Part shown: positions 1 through 5,060 of the stretch, piece after piece
Numbering within the stretch: position 1 is the first letter of the stretch
How the letters are laid out: every line of letters starts with the position of its first letter
DNA from: Bacteriovoracaceae bacterium UBA2428
Lineage (GTDB): Bacteria; Bdellovibrionota; UBA2428
NCBI GenBank assembly: GCA_002343545.1
Contig: DDRA01000167.1
Span: forward strand, 18,020-23,079
Length of the DNA stretch: 5,060 bases
Reading direction: 5' to 3'
Notes under the pieces: model-generated
Databases searched by the model: none
What the model was told of the DNA's origin: nothing
What the model saw: the letters and a program-made list of their open reading frames with translations, nothing else
Position numbers and translations under genes: made by a program

Positions 1-377
1 GGGCTCCAACCGTCGACGGGATTCACCGCGACGGAAAGGGTCGGCGACCCCGAAACGGGCTCGACGATGCGAAAGAGCGACACCGGCCGGTACATGCGGC
101 CGTACTGCTCGAAGCGCGGAAAAAAATCGACGACGTCGAAAACCCCGGCCGACGTCGTCACGCGGGTGCGCACGACGTTCGTGTTCTCGACGTAAGTTTG
201 GGCGTAATGGGCACCTTCGCCACCCTTGAGGCGAAAAGCGCCGCCCTCGGAGTCCAGCAACGCCCCGAAGACGGGCGGCCCGTCGGGACCCGGCACGCAA
301 AACCAATCCACCGAGACTTCCTGCTCGGCCACGAGGGCCATGACTTGGCCGTTACCGATAAGCGAGTAAGGGTACAT
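1..377 (-). CDS. Glycoside hydrolase family 15 enzyme (trehalase/glucoamylase-like), N-terminal part, cut by the left edge
   Basis: The frame is open from ATG at 377 to position 1 and gives 125 residues plus two bases; the C-terminal part lies outside the window. The sequence matches the N-terminal beta-sandwich region of bacterial GH15 proteins. It has the opening Y-x-L-I-G-N-G (residues 4-10), then S-V-D-W-F-C-V-P (22-29), P-P-V-F-G-A-L-L-D (34-42), Y-V-E-N-T-N-V-V-R-T (62-71) and V-V-D-F-F-P-R-F (82-89). GH15 enzymes release glucose from alpha-glucosides, and some act on trehalose. The two catalytic glutamates sit in the later (alpha/alpha)6 barrel, so substrate and activity cannot be judged here. 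ATG 377 is chosen because the GH15 match begins almost at once; the frame stays open upstream but enters AT-rich, non-coding-looking sequence. No strong ribosome binding site is seen (only AAAAAGA). The gene diverges from otsA, which favours a role in trehalose or alpha-glucan turnover (inference). No signal peptide is visible, so it is probably cytoplasmic. Confidence 0.85.
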   Translation of the reverse strand, partial: MYPYSLIGNGQVMALVAEQEVSVDWFCVPGPDGPPVFGALLDSEGGAFRLKGGEGAHYAQTYVENTNVVRTRVTTSAGVFDVVDFFPRFEQYGRMYRPVSLFRIVEPVSGSPTLSVAVNPVDGWS

Positions 378-429
378 GGGTCTTTTTATATTTTCATAGG
401 ATATAAAACTAAAATACAAAAAGCGGCTT
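378..429. promoter_or_regulatory. AT-rich divergent promoter region between the GH15 gene and otsA
   Basis: This 52-bp spacer is about 73% A+T (38 of 52 bases) inside a very GC-rich window, and it is the only non-coding stretch. It must hold the start signals of both divergent genes unless these lie inside coding sequence. TATAAA occurs on the plus strand at 402-407, about 22 bases before the otsA ATG, and on the minus strand at 390-385, only 7 bases before the GH15 ATG. The plus-strand copy is a reasonable -10 element with a short leader. The minus-strand copy would leave almost no leader. No good -35 TTGACA is seen for either, so the promoter assignment is tentative. Neither gene has a clear AGGAGG-like site in front of its start. 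Confidence 0.6.
384..408. repeat. Perfect 8-bp inverted repeat, candidate operator in the divergent spacer
   Basis: TTTTATAT at 384-391 and ATATAAAA at 401-408 are exact reverse complements separated by 9 bases, giving a 25-bp dyad centred near 396. It lies midway in the 52-bp spacer and covers both candidate -10 hexamers, so a protein bound here would be placed to affect both genes. AT-rich palindromes are typical targets of dimeric winged-helix regulators, and a MarR-like gene closes the otsAB operon, making that protein the first candidate ligand (inference). In a sequence this AT-rich, an 8-bp match can also arise simply from two facing -10 boxes. Confidence 0.4.
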
Positions 430-2679
430 ATGAGTCGTTTATGGGTCCGCTTCCTCCTGCCCCTCGTCCTCATCCTCGCCACCGTCGCCTACGCGACGGG
501 CCCCCTCGTGGAGCGACTCACGATGGCGTGGTTTCGCCGCGATCTCGATATCCGGGCCCAGGTCATCGGCGCCTCGCTCGAGGCCAGCCTCGCGGGCGAC
601 GACGCGGCGGGGAAAGAGCGAGTCGAGGGGATCTTCAACCGCGTCACGCGCGACGAACGGCTTTACGGGGTTGCCCTCTGCGACGAGCGCGGCCGCGTCC
701 TCTACGCCAGCACTCTCTTCCCGGCCGAGGCGGACTGTCGCGCCGAGCCGGCGCAGCAGGCGTCGGCCCAGGGCAAACTCCTTGAGTTGCCCAACGGGCC
801 GTTTCACGTCGCCACCCGCGACTTCGAAACCGAGTCCCGCCGTCCGCGCCGCATCGTGCTCGTCCACGACATGAGCTTCGCGACCCGACGCAGCTCGGAC
901 TCCCGCCACTACTTCATCCTCGTCTTCGTCGGGATCGGTCTCGTCGTCGCCCTGCTCACGATGATCGTCGCCCAGCTCAGTTTTCGCGGCTGGATCGAGG
1001 GGCTGCGCTCGATGATCCGACGGCGCAGCCTGCTCGACCTGGACGGATTCCGGGCCACGCCCGAGCTGCGACCCGTCCTGCGCGAGTTCCGGCGGGCCCT
1101 GCGCCAACTCGAGGAGGAACAACGCAGCCGCGACGAGTCGCGCGTCGAGTGGACGCCCGCCTCGATCCGCGACGTCCTGCGCGAAGAGTTTTCGGGCGAG
1201 CAGGTGCTCGTCGTGTCCAACCGCGAGCCCTACATCCACGAACGGCGCGACGGCGGCATCGAGGTGCGCAAACCCGCGAGCGGGCTCGTCTCGGCGCTCG
1301 AGCCCGTCATGCGCGCCTGCTCGGGCACCTGGATCGCCCACGGGAGCGGCAGCGCCGACCGCGAGGTCGTCGACGCGGACGACCGCATCGCCGTCCCGCC
1401 GGAAAAGGCGACCTACCAGCTCCGACGCGTGTGGCTCACGCCCGAAGAGGAGGAAGGCTATTACTACGGTTTCTCGAACGAAGGCCTATGGCCGCTTTGC
1501 CACATCGCCCACACGCGTCCCATCTTCCGCAGCGCGGATTGGGAGCGCTACGTGCAAGCGAACCGCCGCTTCGCCGACGCCGTGGTCGAGGAGGCCCGGC
1601 GCGACGACCCCGTCGTGCTCGTGCAGGACTACCACTTCGCCCTGCTCCCCAAGATGATCCGCGAGCGCCTGCCGAACGCGACGATCCTCACTTTCTGGCA
1701 TATCCCTTGGCCGAACGCGGAATCCTTCGGGATCTGCCCCTGGCGCCAGGAGATCCTCGACGGCCTGCTGGGCAGCACGATCATGGGGTTCCATACGCCC
1801 CACCACGTGAACAACTTCCTCGAAACGGTGGATCGCTACATGGAAAGCCGCATCGACCGGGAATCGAACGTCGTCTCGCTGCAAGGCAACCTGACCGCGG
1901 TCCGTCACTACCCGATCTCGATCGAGTGGCCGCCGCGCCTCATGGATACGATTCCCGGGGTGCGCGAGTGCGCGGCGGAGTTCCGTCGCCGCCATGGCAT
2001 CGGGGCCGGCGTACGCATCGGCATCGGCGTCGACCGCCTCGACTACACGAAAGGCATCGAGGAGCGACTCTGGGCGATCGAGCGGCTCTTCGAACTCTAT
2101 CCCGAGTGGATCGGCCACTTCACCTTCGTCCAGATCGCGGCGCCCACCCGCGCCAAGATCGATAGCTACCGAAATTTCGGCGAGGACGTCACCCGGCTCG
2201 CCGATCGCATCAACGCCCGCTTCGGCCGCGAGGGCTACGTTCCGATCGTCCTGCTCAAACAGCACCACGAGCCGCCCGAGGTCTACCGGGGCTTCCGCGC
2301 GGCGGACCTTTGCCTCGTGACGAGCCTTCACGACGGCATGAATCTCGTCGCGAAGGAATTCATCGCCGCGCGCGACGACGAGCAGGGCGTGCTCATCCTC
2401 AGCCTCTTCGCGGGGGCCTCGCGCGAGCTTCCCGAAGCGCTGCTCGTGAATCCCTACGACTTCGACCAGTGCGCGCGGGCGCTCCACGCGGCCCTCTCGA
2501 TGAGCCCCGAGGAACGGCGGGCGCGGATGCGCAGTCTGCGCGCCGTCGTACGCGACTTCAACGTTTTCCGCTGGGCGGGCCGGATGGTCCTCGACGCCGC
2601 GATGGTGCGGCGCCGGAGCCGGGTCCTCAAGCACGTTCGAAACTGGGACTTCCTCGAAAGGCTGCCGGTGGCCCCGTGA
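430..2679 (+). CDS. otsA: Trehalose-6-phosphate synthase (GT20) with an N-terminal receptor-like membrane module
   Basis: The 749-residue protein joins a membrane module to a complete GT20 domain, which makes trehalose-6-phosphate from UDP-glucose and glucose-6-phosphate. Residues 7-25 and about 161-184 are transmembrane helices; about 130 residues between them are probably extracytoplasmic and contain a Cache/PAS-like stretch ([14 protein letters not shown], 81-94). Residues 185-255 form a charged helical linker (E/R-rich near 218-238). The synthase runs from about 257 to 740, close to the roughly 474 residues of E. coli OtsA. Catalytic and substrate motifs are intact: SNR 263-265, FSN-x-x-LWP 348-355 with Y345, QDYH 399-402, FWHIPWP 422-428, DRLDYTKG 535-542, R574, and [10 protein letters not shown] 634-643. 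The usual Gly-Gly of the UDP loop is S284-G285. ATG 430 is the first start in the frame, which opens just after a TAG at 397, and it keeps the first helix. The stop overlaps the otsB start. A GT20 glucosylglycerol-phosphate synthase is less likely, given the adjacent otsB. Confidence 0.95.
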   Translation: MSRLWVRFLLPLVLILATVAYATGPLVERLTMAWFRRDLDIRAQVIGASLEASLAGDDAAGKERVEGIFNRVTRDERLYGVALCDERGRVLYASTLFPAEADCRAEPAQQASAQGKLLELPNGPFHVATRDFETESRRPRRIVLVHDMSFATRRSSDSRHYFILVFVGIGLVVALLTMIVAQLSFRGWIEGLRSMIRRRSLLDLDGFRATPELRPVLREFRRALRQLEEEQRSRDESRVEWTPASIRDVLREEFSGEQVLVVSNREPYIHERRDGGIEVRKPASGLVSALEPVMRACSGTWIAHGSGSADREVVDADDRIAVPPEKATYQLRRVWLTPEEEEGYYYGFSNEGLWPLCHIAHTRPIFRSADWERYVQANRRFADAVVEEARRDDPVVLVQDYHFALLPKMIRERLPNATILTFWHIPWPNAESFGICPWRQEILDGLLGSTIMGFHTPHHVNNFLETVDRYMESRIDRESNVVSLQGNLTAVRHYPISIEWPPRLMDTIPGVRECAAEFRRRHGIGAGVRIGIGVDRLDYTKGIEERLWAIERLFELYPEWIGHFTFVQIAAPTRAKIDSYRNFGEDVTRLADRINARFGREGYVPIVLLKQHHEPPEVYRGFRAADLCLVTSLHDGMNLVAKEFIAARDDEQGVLILSLFAGASRELPEALLVNPYDFDQCARALHAALSMSPEERRARMRSLRAVVRDFNVFRWAGRMVLDAAMVRRRSRVLKHVRNWDFLERLPVAP

Positions 2680-3443
2680 AGGACCTCTTCTCTCCCGACG
2701 GGCTTCGCCTGCTCGAATCCTTCTGCTACGCCAACACGCTTTTCGCCTTCGACTTCGACGGCACGCTCGCGCCGATCGTGGCCGATCCGGAGGCGGCCGC
2801 GTGCCGGCCCTGCGTCCGCGAGGCGCTCGACCGACTCGCGCAGCTCGCCCCCGTGGCCATCCTTTCGGGCCGGGGGCTGCGGGATCTGCGCCCGCGCCTG
2901 CCCGATTCCATCCGACACGTCGCCGGCAACCATGGGCTCGAAGGGCTCGGGATCTCCGCGCGCGACGCCGAGCGCGCTCGCCGGCAGGCCCGCGGCTGGC
3001 TCCGAGAGATCGGGGAGTGGCGCGGCCCGCCGGGGCTCGAGGTCGAAGACAAGGCCTACAGCGTGAGCCTGCACTATCGTCACGCGAAGTCCCGTCGGGA
3101 AGCCAAGACGCGGATCGAACGCAAGGTGCTCGAGTTGTCTCCCGCGCCGCGCATCATTCCCGGCAAGTGCGTCGTCAATCTCTTGCCCGAGGGCGCCCCC
3201 CACAAGGGCATCGCGCTCATGAACGCAATGGAGCGCACCCGAACCCGCGCCGCGATCTACGTCGGCGACGACGACACGGACGAGGACGTCTTTCGTCTAC
3301 CCGCCCCGCCCCGCGTCCTCTCGATCCGGGTCGGCAAAAAGGCTACCTCGGGCGCGCGATTTTACCTTGCGAAACAAGGGCAGATCCTCGCCCTCATACG
3401 CGAAGTGATCCGTCACGTCGAAGCGCGCGGGGCTCGGCCTTGA
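2676..3443 (+). CDS. otsB: Trehalose-6-phosphate phosphatase (HAD superfamily)
   Basis: This 255-residue protein removes the phosphate from trehalose-6-phosphate to give trehalose, the second step of the OtsA-OtsB pathway. It is a cytoplasmic HAD-fold enzyme of normal length. HAD motif I is D26-F-D28-G-T, with D26 the expected nucleophile. Motif II is in A-I-L-S64-G-R (61-66). The OtsB-typical G-N-H-G-L-E is at 84-89, and E-D-K-A-Y-S-V-S-L-H-Y-R at 124-135 lies in the cap region. The motif III lysine is probably K177 in H-K-G, and motif IV is G-D-D-D-T-D-E-D at 197-204. The start is GTG at 2676, whose GTGA overlaps the otsA TGA by four bases. This start gives the expected family length and leaves only about 20 residues before motif I. 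No strong ribosome binding site precedes it (GGTGG at 2667-2671; AAAGG farther off), so translational coupling to otsA is likely. The frame stays open far upstream, but that stretch lies inside otsA and is a shadow. Confidence 0.95.
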   Translation: MKDLFSPDGLRLLESFCYANTLFAFDFDGTLAPIVADPEAAACRPCVREALDRLAQLAPVAILSGRGLRDLRPRLPDSIRHVAGNHGLEGLGISARDAERARRQARGWLREIGEWRGPPGLEVEDKAYSVSLHYRHAKSRREAKTRIERKVLELSPAPRIIPGKCVVNLLPEGAPHKGIALMNAMERTRTRAAIYVGDDDTDEDVFRLPAPPRVLSIRVGKKATSGARFYLAKQGQILALIREVIRHVEARGARP

Positions 3444-3862
3444 GCGCGGAAAACCGCGACGACTGGGAACTGCTGGCGCGTCTCTTCGGTCGCATTTCGA
3501 GTTTCAACCGCGAGGTCGAAGCCGCTTGCGGCCTGAGCCTCGTCCAGATCCGCCTGCTCAACCACCTTATCGATAACCCCAGCTCGACGGCGATCGAGGT
3601 CGCGCGCGGCCTGGAGCTTCATCCCAGCACGCTCACGCCGCTCCTGCGCCGTCTGTCCGCCCGCGGGGAAGTTTTCCAGACCGTGGACCCCCTCGACGCG
3701 CGCCGCAAACTGCTCACCGTGACGAAGGAGGGACGCGAGCGCCTCGCGCGCGGGCTCGCACGGGTCGGCGAACTCTTCGGAACGGGCACGCGCACCCGCT
3801 CGGCCTTGCTTCTCTTGGACCTACAGCTCTCGAAACTTAGAGCAAAGTTCCCCGGAGGATGA
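3440..3862 (+). CDS. MarR-family winged-helix transcriptional regulator
   Basis: The predicted protein has 140 residues, a normal length for MarR proteins, which are dimeric DNA-binding regulators often released from DNA by a small ligand. The winged helix-turn-helix is clear: S-L-V-Q-I-R-L-L-N-H-L (33-43) fits the helix before the DNA-binding part; T-A-I-E-V-A-R-G-L-E-L (50-60) and H-P-S-T-L-T-P-L-L-R-R-L (61-72) form the helix-turn-helix; and the wing shows D83-P-L-D86-A-R88-R89-K-L-L-T-V-T-K-E-G (to 98), the family signature. The flanking helices, for dimerisation, are short at the C-terminus. The best start is TTG at 3440, overlapping the otsB stop as TTGA, with GCGGGG at 3428-3432 as a weak ribosome binding site. 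No in-frame ATG or GTG lies nearby. It is the third gene of the otsAB operon, so it may be autoregulated and may control the trehalose genes (inference); no ligand can be predicted. Its last 26 bases overlap the convergent mgtE gene. Confidence 0.87.
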   Translation: MSAENRDDWELLARLFGRISSFNREVEAACGLSLVQIRLLNHLIDNPSSTAIEVARGLELHPSTLTPLLRRLSARGEVFQTVDPLDARRKLLTVTKEGRERLARGLARVGELFGTGTRTRSALLLLDLQLSKLRAKFPGG

Positions 3863-5060
3863 GGCTCGCGAGGGTGAAGTAGATCACGAGACCCGACACG
3901 TCCACGAGCGTCGCCACGAAGGGCGCCGAGGCGCTCGCGGGGTCCAGCTTACAACGGCGAAGGAGGAAAGGGAGCATGGCTCCGGCGAGGGTTCCCCAGA
4001 CCACGGTCCCCAGCACGCTCAGCGCCACGGTCAAGGCGATGAGACCGTGGACGGAACCCGTGAAGTTGATACCCATCGGGAACACGAGGATGCGCACGAG
4101 GCCCACGAGCCCGAGGAAGGCGCCGAGGCAGAGCCCCACCCCCAACTCCCGGCCCAACACCCGCCACCAATCGCGGATGCGGACTTCGTCGAGGGCCATC
4201 GCCCGGATGATGAGCGTGGAAGCCTGGGAGCCCGAGTTGCCGCCCGACGAGATGATCGCGGGGATGAACGCCGCGAGGACGACGGCGCGTTGGATCTCGT
4301 GTTCGTAGTAGGCCATCGCCGACGCCGTGAACATTTCGCCCACGAAGAGGATGAGGAGCCAACCCGCCCGCTTGCGGATCATCTGCAGGAAGCCGATGCG
4401 GAGGTACGGCTCGTTGAGGGCCTCCATACCACCGAACTTCTGAATATCCTCGGTCGCCTCTTCCTGGACGACGTCGACGACGTCGTCCACCGTGACGATA
4501 CCCTTCATCCGCCCCTCGACGTCGACGACGGGCAGCGCCGTCACGTCGTACTGCGAGATGATCCGACTGAGCTCTTCCTGGTCGAGGTCCTCGGTCACGG
4601 AGACGAACTCCGTGTTCATGATGTCGGAGACCCGTTTGTTCGAAGCGGCCGACACGAGCTCCCGCAAGGAGACGACGCCGAGCAGGCGCTGGTCCGGGTC
4701 CAGGACGTAGGCGTAGTAGATCGTCTCGACCCGGGTGCGGGCCTGCGCGCGAAGGTACAGAATGGCTTCGTCCACGAGCATCTCGGGGCGTAACCGCACG
4801 AAGCTCGAGTTCATCCGCCCGCCGGCGTCGTCCTCGGCGTACGCCAAGAGGGCCGTCACCTCGCGGCGCATCTGCGGGTCGAATTGGGACAAAATGCCTT
4901 CGGCGGCGTCGGGCTCCGAAGCCTGGATGAAGTCGGCCGCGTCGTCGGCGGGCAGCACGCGCACCCACGAACGCAGGTCCGGGCCCGTGCGACCGGCGAG
5001 AAGCTCGACCTGTTCCGCCGAAGGCAGAAAGAGGAAAAGCTCCTCGGCCTCGAGGCGGGG
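3837..5060 (-). CDS. mgtE: MgtE-family magnesium channel/transporter, N-terminus cut by the right edge
   Basis: The frame is open from the window edge at 5060 to TAA at 3839-3837, giving 407 residues; the true start lies beyond the window. GTG at 4964 would cut the N domain, so it is an unlikely start. MgtE is a dimeric inner-membrane Mg2+ channel gated by cytoplasmic Mg2+. Fragment residues 1 to about 80 are the end of the helical N domain (L-P-A-D-D-A-A-D-F, 36-44; L-L-A-Y-A-E-D-D-A-G-G-R, 71-82). Two CBS domains follow, at about 83-140 and 143-200 (V-T-A-L-P-V-V-D-V, 173-181; G-I-V-T-V-D-D-V, 187-194), then E-E-A-T-E-D-I (200-206) leading to the plug helix. Five transmembrane segments span about 233-403. 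They include the conserved S-S-G-G-N-S-G-S-Q-A-S-T (271-282) and D-P-A-S-A-S-A-P-F (373-381), and Asp387 in L-V-D-V-S-G (bases 3902-3900), which matches the selectivity-filter aspartate of this family. An M-box or other leader would lie outside the window. No functional link to the trehalose genes is evident. Confidence 0.93.
   Translation of the reverse strand, partial: PRLEAEELFLFLPSAEQVELLAGRTGPDLRSWVRVLPADDAADFIQASEPDAAEGILSQFDPQMRREVTALLAYAEDDAGGRMNSSFVRLRPEMLVDEAILYLRAQARTRVETIYYAYVLDPDQRLLGVVSLRELVSAASNKRVSDIMNTEFVSVTEDLDQEELSRIISQYDVTALPVVDVEGRMKGIVTVDDVVDVVQEEATEDIQKFGGMEALNEPYLRIGFLQMIRKRAGWLLILFVGEMFTASAMAYYEHEIQRAVVLAAFIPAIISSGGNSGSQASTLIIRAMALDEVRIRDWWRVLGRELGVGLCLGAFLGLVGLVRILVFPMGINFTGSVHGLIALTVALSVLGTVVWGTLAGAMLPFLLRRCKLDPASASAPFVATLVDVSGLVIYFTLASLILRGTLL

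Noticed and set aside
198..785. Open frame of 195 codons on the plus strand spanning the divergent spacer
   Set aside because: It runs through the AT-rich spacer and overlaps both the GH15 and otsA starts; its later part is Arg/Pro/Gly-rich shadow sequence.
439..1341. Open frame of 300 codons on the minus strand opposite otsA
   Set aside because: It lies antisense to the clearly coding otsA membrane module; long antisense frames are common in GC-rich genes, and the translation is rich in Asp, Arg, Ala and Glu with no recognisable domain.
1149..2165. Open frame of 338 codons on the plus strand in another frame of otsA
   Set aside because: It is an Arg/Pro/Ala-rich translation typical of an out-of-frame reading of GC-rich coding DNA.
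1486..2634. Open frame of 382 codons on the minus strand opposite the GT20 domain
   Set aside because: The plus strand here encodes the intact catalytic motifs of OtsA; the antisense translation is a charged, low-complexity shadow without any family motif.
2310..2675. Possible N-terminal extension of otsB into otsA
   Set aside because: The added 122 residues are Arg-rich shadow sequence of otsA; starting at GTG 2676 gives the normal OtsB length with motif I about 25 residues in.
3826..3843. Small hairpin GCTCT-8-AGAGC near the end of the MarR-like gene, considered as a terminator
   Set aside because: The stem is only five base pairs with an eight-base loop and no following T-run on either strand, and it lies inside coding sequence.
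4464..4492. Repetitive GACGACGTCGACGACGTCG run resembling a short tandem repeat or palindrome
   Set aside because: It encodes the V-D-D-V-V-D-V-V segment at the end of the second MgtE CBS domain; Asp-Val codon runs explain it fully.
4047..4793. Open frame of 248 codons on the plus strand opposite mgtE
   Set aside because: It is antisense to well-conserved MgtE CBS and membrane sequence, and its His/Asp/Arg-rich translation has no domain.
1..5060. Search for a mobile element, CRISPR array, tRNA/rRNA or transferred island
   Set aside because: No long direct repeats, transposase, integrase or RNA gene signature is visible, and base composition is uniform outside the 52-bp promoter spacer.

Overview
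This is a GC-rich bacterial chromosome window with strongly G/C-biased third codon positions. It is almost fully coding and holds five protein genes, two of them cut by the window edges. I see no RNA genes, mobile elements or CRISPR arrays. The species cannot be named from the sequence. The receptor-like, membrane-anchored form of trehalose-6-phosphate synthase suggests a Gram-negative bacterium; proteobacterial and delta-proteobacterial-type lineages are the ones I recall carrying this form, which is inference.

Layout. Positions 1-377 (minus strand) carry the start of a glycoside hydrolase family 15 enzyme whose remainder lies left of the window. Positions 378-429 are a 52-bp spacer, about 73% A+T, that must hold the divergent promoters; it contains a perfect 8-bp inverted repeat. 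From 430 to 3862 (plus strand) runs a tightly packed three-gene operon: otsA (trehalose-6-phosphate synthase with an N-terminal membrane/extracytoplasmic module), otsB (trehalose-6-phosphate phosphatase) and a MarR-family regulator. Each downstream gene starts at a non-ATG codon overlapping the previous stop codon (GTGA, then TTGA). From 3837 to the right edge (minus strand) lies an MgtE-type magnesium channel gene whose N-terminal start lies outside the window. It converges on the marR-like gene and the two coding regions overlap by 26 bp.

How the genes work together. OtsA makes trehalose-6-phosphate from UDP-glucose and glucose-6-phosphate, and OtsB removes the phosphate to give trehalose, a compatible solute and stress protectant. 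The divergent GH15 enzyme could hydrolyse trehalose or an alpha-glucan, so the locus may hold both arms of a trehalose/glucan cycle, but its catalytic half is not visible. The MarR-like protein is a natural candidate for a local regulator, and the palindrome in the divergent spacer is a natural candidate for its operator; both points are inference. MgtE is a magnesium transporter with no evident biochemical link to trehalose.

The most interesting element is the N-terminal module of OtsA (about 255 residues: two transmembrane helices around an extracytoplasmic domain of about 130 residues, then a helical linker). It resembles a signalling receptor with a biosynthetic enzyme in place of the histidine kinase. 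I believe this architecture recurs in other bacteria, so it is probably under-studied rather than new.
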